The notes beneath the pieces are model-generated. The model ran no database searches and had not been told where the DNA came from. It saw only the letters and a list, made by a program, of their open reading frames with translations. Source: Gaiella occulta (GTDB taxonomy: Bacteria; Actinomycetota; Thermoleophilia; Gaiellales; Gaiellaceae). From it: a DNA stretch of 64,000 nucleotides. The position numbers and the translations under genes are program-made. Positions 28,057-36,081 of this stretch are shown here, in pieces. Each line of letters begins with the position of its first letter. Positions within the stretch are counted from its first letter, which is position 1. Where the stretch lies: positions 186,001 through 250,000 of the forward strand of contig NZ_QQZY01000001.1 of assembly GCF_003351045.1 (NCBI RefSeq). The letters are read 5' to 3'.

Positions 28057-28561
28057 ATGAGCGAGCCGCGTCCCCTCGTAGCCTGCTGCAGCCCGGTTGC
28101 GCGCTCGACGCTCTCCGACGCGCAGGCGATCGAGCTCGAGACGCTGTTCAAGGCGCTCGCGGATCGGCACCGCGCGAGGCGCGGCAGCTTCGCGTACTTC
28201 CGGCTCGCAGGGCCAGTCGTTCCTCTGGGAGGCAATCCTCACGTTCTTCCTCATGTTCGTGATCATGGCCGTCGCGACCGACACCCGCTCGGCCGGCGAA
28301 GCCGCCGCGATCGCGATCGGGGGCACGGTCGGCCTCGATCCTCTCTTCGGCGGCCCGATCTCCGGCGCCTCGATGAACCCTGCGCGGTCGCTCGGCCCCG
28401 CCGTCGTGTCGGGAGACCTGCGCGCGCTGTGGATCTATCTCACCCCGCCGTTCCTGGGCGCCGCCCTGGCAGCGCACGCCTACCAGTTCGTCCGCGCTGA
28501 CCGGCCGGGTCCGGCCGAGCTCGCCGCCCGCAGGGCGGATACGGGCGCCGGCCCCTCGTAG
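28057..28561 (+). pseudogene. Fused remnant of an ArsR repressor and an AqpS-type aquaporin
   Basis: The first ~43 codons (28057-28190) read as the N terminus of an ArsR-family arsenic repressor: the CCSP motif, then LSDAQAIELETLFKALADRHR. At about 28200 this stops matching, and a different frame continues as the second half of a MIP channel: SFLWEAILTFFLMFVIMAVATDTR, then the second NPA box in SGASMNPARSLGPAV. The ArsR DNA-binding part and the first aquaporin half are missing. This looks like a deletion joining two genes of an arsR-aqpS arsenite operon, out of frame. Neither half should function. Confidence 0.75.
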
Positions 28562-28573
28562 GGCAACCGTGAC

Positions 28574-28593
28574 GCCGGCCGCCCGCGGCCGGC
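28574..28593. terminator. Stem-loop between convergent transcripts
   Basis: GCCGGCCGC-CC-GCGGCCGGC is a perfect 9-bp inverted repeat in the 69-bp gap between the aquaporin remnant and the convergent pit gene. It is probably a bidirectional terminator; in RNA the inner pairs would open to form the loop. Confidence 0.55.
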
Positions 28594-28630
28594 GCGGGCG
28601 CTCGCTCCGGGCACCCGTCGCGTCGGCGGT

Positions 28631-29722
28631 CTAGGCCTTGGCGGGCTGCAGCCGGCGCATCTCCCAGCGCCGCGCGGCGAACGCGCCGAACGCGATCACG
28701 GCGACGAGGAAGAACACGATCAGGTCGCCGCCCTCGATCCGCGTCACGAGCTCCATCACTCCGCCCACCAGGAAGGCCATCGGGATCGTGAACAGCCAGG
28801 CGAGCAGGATGTTGCCGGCGACGCCCCAGCGGACGGCCGAGAGGCCACGTGACGCCCCTGCGCCCATCACGGAGCCGGAGATCGTGTGCGTCGTCGAGAC
28901 CGGGAAGCCGTAGTGCGCCGTCGTCCACAGGATCGACGCGCACGCGGTCTGGGCGGCGAACCCCTGGGGCGGGTCGATCTTGGCGATGCGCTGCCCCAGC
29001 GTCTTGATGATTCGCCAGCCGCCGGCGTACGTGCCTGCCGCCATCGCGAGCGCCGCCGAGGCGATCACCCACGTCGGCGGGCGGTCGAAGTCGGCGCCGA
29101 GGTGGCCGGTTGCGACGAGCGCGAGCGCGATGATGCCCATCGTCTTCTGCGCGTCGTTCGTGCCGTGGGTGAACGCGACGAAGCCTCCCGAGACGAGCTG
29201 GAGTCGTCGGAACACGCGGTTCACGCGGGCCGGCGAGCGACGGGCGATCAGCCAGGTGATGGCGACGATCAACGCGAAGGCGATCGCGATGCCGAGGAAC
29301 GGGGCGAGCAGGGAGGGGATCAGCACCTTGCCCTTCAGCCCCTGCCACTGGACGACGTCCCAGCCCTCCGCGAACACGGCCGATCCCATGATGCCGCCGA
29401 TCAGCGCGTGGCTCGAGCTCGAGGGCAGGCCGAGGTACCACGTGACGAGGTTCCACGTGATGGCACCGGTGAGGCCTGCGAGGACGATGTCCAGCGTGAT
29501 CACGTCCGGGTTCACGATTCCCTTCGCGACCGTCGCCGCGACCGCGATCGACGCGAACGCGCCGACGAAGTTCAGCACCGCGGCCATCGCGACGGCGGCA
29601 CGCGGTGAGAGGGCGCGCGTCGAGACGCTCGTCGCGATCGCGTTTGCCGTGTCGTGGAACCCGTTCGTGAAGTCGAAGAAGAGGGCGACCGCGACGACTG
29701 CGGCAAGCGTCAGCTCGTCCAC
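28631..29722 (-). CDS. pit: Low-affinity inorganic phosphate transporter (PiT family)
   Basis: Imports (metal-)phosphate by cation or proton symport. It has 363 residues with about ten hydrophobic helices and the two inverted PiT signatures: DFTNGFHDTANAIATSVSTR near the N terminus and FTHGTNDAQKTMGIIALAL in the second half, plus LPSSSSHALIGG and VSTTHTISGSVMGAG. It is downstream of and nearly touching the DUF47 gene (3-bp gap), a conserved pairing. It complements the high-affinity Pst system in the same cluster. Confidence 0.92.
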   Translation of the reverse strand: MDELTLAAVVAVALFFDFTNGFHDTANAIATSVSTRALSPRAAVAMAAVLNFVGAFASIAVAATVAKGIVNPDVITLDIVLAGLTGAITWNLVTWYLGLPSSSSHALIGGIMGSAVFAEGWDVVQWQGLKGKVLIPSLLAPFLGIAIAFALIVAITWLIARRSPARVNRVFRRLQLVSGGFVAFTHGTNDAQKTMGIIALALVATGHLGADFDRPPTWVIASAALAMAAGTYAGGWRIIKTLGQRIAKIDPPQGFAAQTACASILWTTAHYGFPVSTTHTISGSVMGAGASRGLSAVRWGVAGNILLAWLFTIPMAFLVGGVMELVTRIEGGDLIVFFLVAVIAFGAFAARRWEMRRLQPAKA

Positions 29723-29725
29723 GGG

Positions 29726-30346
29726 CTACGCGTTCTTGACGACGATGTTCGCGATCACGTTCGCGGCCGTCTCGCAGGCGTCCAGCGCGCGTTCGAGCGC
29801 CTCGTAGATGTCCTTCCAGCGGATCACGATCAGCGGGTCGATGCGCTCGTCGCGGAAGAGCGAGGCGAGCGCGTCGCGCAGCACCCGGTCGCCCCGGTCC
29901 TCGAGCAGCTTCACCTCGATCAGCGCCTGCTGCACGCCCCGCATTCCCTTCAGGTTCTCGCAAGCCGTCGCCAGCTGCTCGACGGCCTTCACGAGGATCT
30001 GGCACTGCTCGACGGCGTGGCGCGTCGGCATCTCGACCCCGTACAGGCCGAGCAGATCGGACGCCTCCTCGAGGTAGTCGACGACGTCGTCGATCTCGGT
30101 TGCGAGCATGTAGATGTCGTCCCGGTCGAACGGCGTCAGATACTGGGTGTTGAGGAGCGTGATCAGGTCTCGGGTGACCCCGTCGCCGGCCGTCTCCGCC
30201 GCCTTCACCTGCTCCTGCGTGATGCCGGAGTTCGGGTGCTCGCGGAAGCGGCGCTCGACGAGCCGGGCCACCTCGAGCGCGTTCTCGCCCGCGCGTGCGA
30301 ACAGGACGAAGAACTCGCCCGTGCGCGGTGTGAGTGAGATCTTCAT
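29726..30346 (-). CDS. DUF47 (PhoU-like) Pit accessory protein
   Basis: A 206-residue all-helical protein of the COG1392/DUF47 family, distant relatives of PhoU that accompany PiT transporters and are thought to modulate them. Visible segments are FFVLFARAGENALEVARLV, NTQYLTPFDRDDIYMLATEIDDVVDYLEEA (the acidic metal-binding face) and RWKDIYEALERALDACETAANVI. The ATG at 30346 was chosen over the frame extension to 30442, which would overlap the divergent promoter. Operon with pit. Confidence 0.88.
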   Translation of the reverse strand: MKISLTPRTGEFFVLFARAGENALEVARLVERRFREHPNSGITQEQVKAAETAGDGVTRDLITLLNTQYLTPFDRDDIYMLATEIDDVVDYLEEASDLLGLYGVEMPTRHAVEQCQILVKAVEQLATACENLKGMRGVQQALIEVKLLEDRGDRVLRDALASLFRDERIDPLIVIRWKDIYEALERALDACETAANVIANIVVKNA

Positions 30347-30413
30347 CCCGACGGCGCACGATAGCCGTTCCGGGGCATCGGAGAACGACCCTCCCGAGTA
30401 GGCTTCGATGCGG

Positions 30414-31829
30414 ATGCGCGAGACGCTCGAGCGGGAGATCAAGCTCGCCCCCGGGGAGGGGTTCGTGCTGCCCGAGCTCGGCGGCGAGCGCCTGCCGCCG
30501 CGCGTGTTCGTGTCGACCTACCATGACACGCCCGAGCTCCGGCTCGCAGAGCACGGGGTGACGCTCCGCCACCGGGTCGAGGACGGGGCCGGCCTGTGGC
30601 AGCTGAAGCTGCCGGCGGGCGCGGCGCGGCTCGAGCTCGAGCTCACCGGCACGCCGGCGCGGCCTCCCGCCGAGATGCTCGTGCTGCTCACGGCCTACCT
30701 GCGCAGCCGCGAGCTCGTCCCCGTCGCGCGCCTGCGCACCCGGCGCGAGGGCGTGCGCGTGCAGGGCGCGGAGATCGTCGACGACGACGTCGCCGTGCTC
30801 GACGGCCAGCATGTCGAGCGCCGCTTCCGCGAGATCGAGGTCGAGCTGCGCGAGGGCGACGAGCGCACGCTGCGGCGGCTCGCGAAGGAGCTGCGGCGCG
30901 CGGGAGCGAAGCCCGCGCGCGAGCTGCGCCCGAAGCTCTACCGCGCGCTCGGCCTCGCCGGCCCGGCCGCGCCCGTCGCGATCGCCCCCGATACCGCGCC
31001 GCGCGAGGCGATCGGCCTTGCCTTCGAGCAGCAGTACCGCGCGCTGCTCGCCCACGATCCGGGCACCCGGCGCGGCGACGACGCCGAGGAGCTGCACCGG
31101 CTGCGGGTCGCGACGCGGCGCCTGCGGGCCTACCTGCGCGCGGCCCGCCCGCTGCTCGACCTCTCCTGGGCCGAGTCGCTGCGGGCCGAGCTCGGCTGGC
31201 TCGGCTCCTCGCTCGGCCCCGCCCGCGACCTCGACGTGCTGCTCGCGCACCTGCGCGTCGAGATCGCCGCGCTCGGAGAGGACGACGCCGCCTACCTGCA
31301 AGGGCTGCTCGACACGCTGGCGGCGGAGCGCGCCGCCGCCTACGTGGCGCTCGCCGGCGCGCTCGACAGCGAGCGCTACCTGGCCCTGCTCGACCGTCTC
31401 GAGGCCGCAGCGGCGCCGCCGCTCTCCGGCGTGGAGGTGCCGCTCGCGAAGCTGTGGCAGCGCGAGGCGCGGAAGACGCGCAGGGCGTTCGCCCGCCTCG
31501 GCGACGACCCCCGCGACGACGAGCTGCACGCGGCGCGCATCCGCGTCAAGCGCGCGCGCTATGCGGCAGACCTCGCAGCGCACGAGCTCGGCGCTCGTGG
31601 CGCGTCGTTCGTCTCCGCCGCCAGGCGCCTGCAGGACGTGCTCGGCGACCACCAGGACGCGGTCGTCGCCGAGGAGCGCATCCGCCGCTGGCTGCCGTCG
31701 GCTCCCGGCAGCGCGTTCGCGGCCGGACGCCTCGTGCAGCGCGAGCGAGAGCGCCGTGCCGCCGCGCGCGCGGCCTGGCCCGCGGCCTGGCGCCGGCTCG
31801 ACGAGGCGGCCCGCAGGGCGGCCCGCTGA
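30414..31829 (+). CDS. CYTH-CHAD domain protein
   Basis: A 471-residue protein in two parts. The CYTH (triphosphatase tunnel) domain covers about 1-190 with its ExExK signature EREIK at residues 6-10. The CHAD domain covers about 205-460, a histidine-rich helical fold that binds polyphosphate (ELHRLRVATRRLRAYLR, then DELHAARIRVKRARYA). Likely role: hydrolysing or sensing inorganic triphosphate/polyphosphate. The ATG at 30414 is preferred over 30408: it gives the usual CYTH start, and TAGGCT (30399-30404) would place the mRNA 5' end between them. Divergent from the DUF47-pit operon and close to ppk. Confidence 0.88.
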   Translation: MRETLEREIKLAPGEGFVLPELGGERLPPRVFVSTYHDTPELRLAEHGVTLRHRVEDGAGLWQLKLPAGAARLELELTGTPARPPAEMLVLLTAYLRSRELVPVARLRTRREGVRVQGAEIVDDDVAVLDGQHVERRFREIEVELREGDERTLRRLAKELRRAGAKPARELRPKLYRALGLAGPAAPVAIAPDTAPREAIGLAFEQQYRALLAHDPGTRRGDDAEELHRLRVATRRLRAYLRAARPLLDLSWAESLRAELGWLGSSLGPARDLDVLLAHLRVEIAALGEDDAAYLQGLLDTLAAERAAAYVALAGALDSERYLALLDRLEAAAAPPLSGVEVPLAKLWQREARKTRRAFARLGDDPRDDELHAARIRVKRARYAADLAAHELGARGASFVSAARRLQDVLGDHQDAVVAEERIRRWLPSAPGSAFAAGRLVQRERERRAAARAAWPAAWRRLDEAARRAAR

Positions 31830-31837
31830 GCGCCTGG

Positions 31838-32227
31838 GTGCGAGCGGCCGGCGGCGTCGTCGTGCGGGACGGCGCCCGCGGGCCCGAGGTGCTGCTCGTG
31901 CACCGCCCCGCCTACGACGACTGGACGTTCCCCAAGGGCAAGGCCGAGCCCGGCGAGAGCGACGAGGCGTGCGCGCTGCGCGAGGTGGAGGAGGAAACCG
32001 GCCTGCGCTGCGCGCTCGGCGCCGAGCTGCCGTCCACCGAGTACGCCGACGCGTGCGGCAGGCCGAAGCGCGTGCGCTACTGGCGCATGCACGTCGAGAG
32101 CGGCAGGCTCGTGTTCGCGCACGAGGTCGACGACGCGCGCTGGCTGCCGGCGGCCGATGCGGCACGGCTCTTGACCTACGCGCGGGACGTCGCCTTGCTC
32201 GCCGCGCTCGGGAGCGCCGGCGGGTAG
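31838..32227 (+). CDS. Nudix hydrolase, MutT1 N-domain-like
   Basis: A 129-residue Nudix protein with a complete box, G-x5-E-x7-REVEEETGL (GKAEPGESDEACALREVEEE). It is preceded by VRAAGGVVVRDG and HRPAYDDWTFPKGK, which closely resemble the Nudix half of mycobacterial MutT1. MutT1 carries an added histidine-phosphatase domain, absent here. Possible substrates are oxidised nucleotides, diadenosine polyphosphates or ADP-type products. The start is GTG at 31838, 8 bp after the CYTH-CHAD stop. The link with CHAD and ppk hints at polyphosphate-related nucleotides. Confidence 0.85.
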   Translation: MRAAGGVVVRDGARGPEVLLVHRPAYDDWTFPKGKAEPGESDEACALREVEEETGLRCALGAELPSTEYADACGRPKRVRYWRMHVESGRLVFAHEVDDARWLPAADAARLLTYARDVALLAALGSAGG

Positions 32228-32238
32228 CCTGCGCGGCC

Positions 32239-33912
32239 GTGAGCAGCGACTACGTCTACACGATGTACCGGGTCGACAAGTTCTACGGCCCGGACAGGCA
32301 GGTGCTGGCGAACATCTCCCTCTCCTTCCTGCCCGGGGCGAAGATCGGCGTGCTGGGCCCCAACGGCGCCGGCAAGTCGACGCTGCTGCGGATAATGGCG
32401 GGCCTCGAGGAGCCGTCGTCGGGCATCGCGGAGCTGCACCCGGGTGCCACCGTCGGCTTCCTGCAGCAGGAGCCGCTTCTCGACCCGGCCAAGGACGTGC
32501 GCGGCAACGTCGAGGACGGCGTGCGCCCGCTCCGCGACCTGCTCGACCGCTTCAACGCCGTCTCGGCCGCCTTCGCGGAGCCCGACGCCGACTTCGACGC
32601 GCTGCTCGCCGAGCAGGCGCAGGTGCAGGACGAGATCGACCGGCACGACGCCTGGGGGCTCGACGCCGCCCTCGACCACGCGATGGACGCGCTGCGCCTG
32701 CCCGACGGCGACCGCGACGTGACGACCCTCTCGGGCGGCGAGCGACGCCGCGTCGCCCTCTGCCGCCTGCTGCTCTCGTCCCCCGACCTGTTGCTGCTCG
32801 ACGAGCCGACGAACCACCTCGACGCCGAGTCGGTCGCCTGGCTCGAGCACTTCCTCGAGGCGTACCGGGGAACGGTGATCGCCGTCACCCACGACCGCTA
32901 CTTCCTCGACAACGTCGCCGGCTGGATCCTCGAGCTCGACCGCGGCAGGGGCATCCCGTTCCAGGGCAACTACTCGTCGTGGCTCGAGCAGAAGCAGGCG
33001 CGGCTGGCGCAGGAGGAGAAGCAGGAGTCCGCGCGCCGGCGCACGCTCGCCCGCGAGCTCGAGTGGGTGCGCATGAGCCCGAAGGCACGCCACGCGAAGT
33101 CGAAGGCGCGCATCGGAGCCTACGAGAAGCTGCTTGCCGGCGACGCCGACGTCAGGCTCGACCGCGTCGAGATCCACATTCCGGCGGGCCCGCGCCTCGG
33201 CGACGTCGTCGTCGACGCGGAGCACGTGTCGAAGGGCTTCGGCGACCGACTGCTCGTCGAGGACCTGTCGTTCTCGCTGCCTCCGGGCGGCATCGTCGGG
33301 GTGATCGGGCCCAACGGGGCCGGCAAGACGACCCTGTTCCGCATGATCGCCGGCGAGGAGCGACCCGACAGCGGCACGCTGCGCGTCGGTGACACGGTGC
33401 AGCTCGCCTACGTCGACCAGGACCGCGGCGGTCTCGACCCGGCCAACACGGTGTGGAAGGAGATCTCGAGCAACCAGGACGTCGTGCTGCTCGGCAAGCG
33501 CGAGGTGAGCTCGCGCCAGTACGTGTCCTGGTTCAACTTCCGCGGCGGCGACCAGCAGAAGAAGATCGCCGACCTCTCGGGCGGAGAGCGCAACCGTGTG
33601 CACCTCGCGAAGCTGCTCCGCTCGGGCGGGAACGTGCTGCTGCTCGACGAGCCGACGAACGACCTCGACGTGGACACGCTGCGCGCGCTCGAGGATGCGC
33701 TGCTCGACTTCGCCGGCTGCGCCGTCGTCATCACGCACGACCGCTGGTTCCTGGACCGTGTCGCCACGCACATCCTCGCCTTCGAGGGCGACTCGCAGGT
33801 GACGTGGTTCGAGGGCTCGTGGGGCGAGTACGCCGCCTGGGTGACCGAGACGCGCGGCTCCGAGGCCCTCGAGCCGCACCGGATCAGGTACAAGCCGCTC
33901 GTGCGCCCCTGA
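32239..33912 (+). CDS. ettA: ABC-F ribosome-associated ATPase (EttA-like)
   Basis: A cytosolic 557-residue protein with two ABC domains and no membrane part. Walker A is GPNGAGKST in the first half and GPNGAGKTT in the second. Signatures are LSGGERRRVAL and LSGGERNRVHL; Walker B segments are DEPTNHLD and DEPTNDLD. The linker between them (about 250-300, LEQKQARLAQEEKQ...KARIGAYEKL) is the tRNA-interaction arm. ABC-F EttA acts at the ribosomal E site and tunes translation to the ATP/ADP ratio. GTG start; TAGCCT lies eight bases upstream. Confidence 0.92.
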   Translation: MSSDYVYTMYRVDKFYGPDRQVLANISLSFLPGAKIGVLGPNGAGKSTLLRIMAGLEEPSSGIAELHPGATVGFLQQEPLLDPAKDVRGNVEDGVRPLRDLLDRFNAVSAAFAEPDADFDALLAEQAQVQDEIDRHDAWGLDAALDHAMDALRLPDGDRDVTTLSGGERRRVALCRLLLSSPDLLLLDEPTNHLDAESVAWLEHFLEAYRGTVIAVTHDRYFLDNVAGWILELDRGRGIPFQGNYSSWLEQKQARLAQEEKQESARRRTLARELEWVRMSPKARHAKSKARIGAYEKLLAGDADVRLDRVEIHIPAGPRLGDVVVDAEHVSKGFGDRLLVEDLSFSLPPGGIVGVIGPNGAGKTTLFRMIAGEERPDSGTLRVGDTVQLAYVDQDRGGLDPANTVWKEISSNQDVVLLGKREVSSRQYVSWFNFRGGDQQKKIADLSGGERNRVHLAKLLRSGGNVLLLDEPTNDLDVDTLRALEDALLDFAGCAVVITHDRWFLDRVATHILAFEGDSQVTWFEGSWGEYAAWVTETRGSEALEPHRIRYKPLVRP

Positions 33913-33929
33913 GGCCGGCGGGCTCGCCC

Positions 33930-36014
33930 CTACTTGCGCGTGCGCCCGTCCGTGAGGCGGCGCGAGCGCTGCTGCGCGCGGCGCATCAAGGCGGCCTGGT
34001 GGTCGAACGGCTTGCCGGGCCGTGCGGGCCGCAGGCGCGACCACGAGCCGTCGGCGGCGAGCGCCCACGATTGCGCGTCGTCGGCGAAGACGCTGTCGAG
34101 CACGGCGCCGAGCTCCTGGCGGGCGCGCGCGTTCTCGACGGGTACGAGCACCTCGATGCGGCGGTCGAGGTTCCGCGGCATGAGGTCGGCGCTGCCGATG
34201 AAGATCGTGCTCGACGCGCCGGCCTCGAACGAGTAGATGCGGCTGTGCTCGAGGAAGCGCCCGAGGATCGACCGTACGCGGATCCTCTCGGAGAGCCCTT
34301 CGACGCCGGGCCGCAGCATGCAGACCGAGCGTGCGCAGACCTCGACGTCCGCTCCCGCGGTGCTCGCCGCGTAGAGCTCGTCGATGATCGTCGCGTCGAC
34401 GAGGTTGTTGAGCTTGAGGCGGACGCGCGCGGGCCCGCCCGCGGCCGCGGCGGCCGCGACGCGCCGGATCTCGTCCACGAGCCGCGCCCGCATCCCGAAC
34501 GGCGCCACGAGCAGCTTGCGGAAACGCTGCGGCCTGCCGAAGCCGGTGACGTAGTTGAAGACGTCGGCGACGTCGGCCGCGATCTCCTCGTCGGCCGTGA
34601 ACAGGCCCACGTCCTCGTACAGGCGCGCCGTCGCCGCGTGGTAGTTGCCGGTGCCGATGTGCACGTAGCGCCGCAGTCCGCCCGCCTCGCGGCGCACGAC
34701 GAGGGTCATCTTCGCGTGGATCTTCATGTCGGGGAACCCGTGCACGACGTGCACCCCCGCCTGCTCGAGCTCGCGCGACCATTCGATGTTGCGCCGCTCG
34801 TCGAAGCGCGCCTTGAGCTCGACGAGGCACACCGACTGCTTCCCCTGCTCTGCGCAGTCGATCAGCGCGGACACGAGCGCGCTGTCGTCCGAGGTGCGGT
34901 AGACGGCCGTCTTCATCGCGATCACGTCGGGGTCGGAGGCGGCTGCGGCCGCGAACGCCTCGAAGCTCGTCCGGAACGACTCGTACGGCTGCTGTACGAG
35001 CAGGTCGCCGCGGCGGATCTCGTCGAAGAAACGTGCCCCGTCCTTGACGCGCGCGAGGCGCGGCTGCGTGACCGGCACCCACGGCTCGTGCTTGAGGTCG
35101 GGACGCTCCAGCCGTGTCAGCTGGATCAGGTCGGCCTGGTCGAGCGGCCCTTCGATCTCGTACACCTGGCTCGGAGCGACTGCGAGCCCGTCCTGCAGGC
35201 GCTCGAGCATGCCGGCCGACGCCGACGCCGAAACCTCCACACGTACGACGTCGCCGAAGCGCCGCCGCCGCAGCTCCGACTCGACGGCCTCGAGCAGGTC
35301 GTCGGCGTCGTCGGAGACCTCGAAGTCGGCGTCGCGCGTGACCCGGAACACCGCCCGCTCGCCGATCTCCATGCCCGGGAACAGCATCGGCAGGAAGTGG
35401 CCGATCACGACTTCGAGCGGGAGCAGGCGCTTGCCGGTGTCGACGAAGCGGTCGAGCCCTTCCGGGATCTTCACGCGGGCGAACCGCTCCTCTGCGGTCT
35501 CCGGGTCGACTGCGAGCACGCCCAGCGAGAGCGACAGCCCCGAGATGTAGGGAAACGGTTGCCCGGGACCGACGGCGAGAGGGGTCAGCACGGGGTAGAT
35601 CTCGCGCACGAAGCGCGTCTCGAGGCGCCGGAGCTCCTTCGCGCCGCACTCGTCGATCGTGCCGACGGGGATGCCCTCGGCGGCGAGCGCCGGGCGGAGC
35701 TCGCGCTTCCACAGCTTCGCCTGCCGGGCTGTGAGGTCGACGACGCGGTCGCGGATGCGGGCGAGCGCCTGCTGCGGCGTGAGCCCGTCGCTCGAGCGCA
35801 CGCCGAAGCCGGCCGCCTCCTGCCCCATCAGGCCGGCGACGCGCACCATGAAGAACTCGTCCAGGTTGGACGAGAAGATCGAGCAGAACCTGACCCGCTC
35901 GAGCAGCGGCTGCCCGGGGTCCTGTGCGAGGTCGAGCACGCGCGCGTTGAAATCGAGCCAGGAGAGCTCGCGGTTGAGCAGCCGCGGCTCCGCGACCTTC
36001 GTCTCCACGCTCAT
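33930..36014 (-). CDS. ppk: Polyphosphate kinase 1
   Basis: Reversibly polymerises the gamma phosphate of ATP into inorganic polyphosphate. It has 694 residues. The N-terminal domain opens LLNRELSWLDFNARVLDLA. The autophosphorylated histidine region is YVHIGTGNYHAATARLYED, and the second conserved histidine is in FLEHSRIYSFEAG. FDERRNIEW and MKTAVYRTSDDS are also family hallmarks. It converges on ettA with 17 bp between stops. In mycobacteria ppk1 is next to mutT1; here the Nudix gene is one gene away, so part of that neighbourhood is conserved. Confidence 0.94.
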   Translation of the reverse strand: MSVETKVAEPRLLNRELSWLDFNARVLDLAQDPGQPLLERVRFCSIFSSNLDEFFMVRVAGLMGQEAAGFGVRSSDGLTPQQALARIRDRVVDLTARQAKLWKRELRPALAAEGIPVGTIDECGAKELRRLETRFVREIYPVLTPLAVGPGQPFPYISGLSLSLGVLAVDPETAEERFARVKIPEGLDRFVDTGKRLLPLEVVIGHFLPMLFPGMEIGERAVFRVTRDADFEVSDDADDLLEAVESELRRRRFGDVVRVEVSASASAGMLERLQDGLAVAPSQVYEIEGPLDQADLIQLTRLERPDLKHEPWVPVTQPRLARVKDGARFFDEIRRGDLLVQQPYESFRTSFEAFAAAAASDPDVIAMKTAVYRTSDDSALVSALIDCAEQGKQSVCLVELKARFDERRNIEWSRELEQAGVHVVHGFPDMKIHAKMTLVVRREAGGLRRYVHIGTGNYHAATARLYEDVGLFTADEEIAADVADVFNYVTGFGRPQRFRKLLVAPFGMRARLVDEIRRVAAAAAAGGPARVRLKLNNLVDATIIDELYAASTAGADVEVCARSVCMLRPGVEGLSERIRVRSILGRFLEHSRIYSFEAGASSTIFIGSADLMPRNLDRRIEVLVPVENARARQELGAVLDSVFADDAQSWALAADGSWSRLRPARPGKPFDHQAALMRRAQQRSRRLTDGRTRK

Positions 36015-36081
36015 GCGCGGATCGTGCCAGACCCCGCCGCCGGGAGCGTCTCGATCCGGAGCACGAGAGCCGCGAGCGCCG

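Noticed and set aside
28440-32165. A 1241-residue minus-strand frame across pit, DUF47, CYTH-CHAD and Nudix genes
   Set aside because: It is the shadow of four well-supported genes and consists mainly of Arg/Ala repeats. No start or motif supports it.
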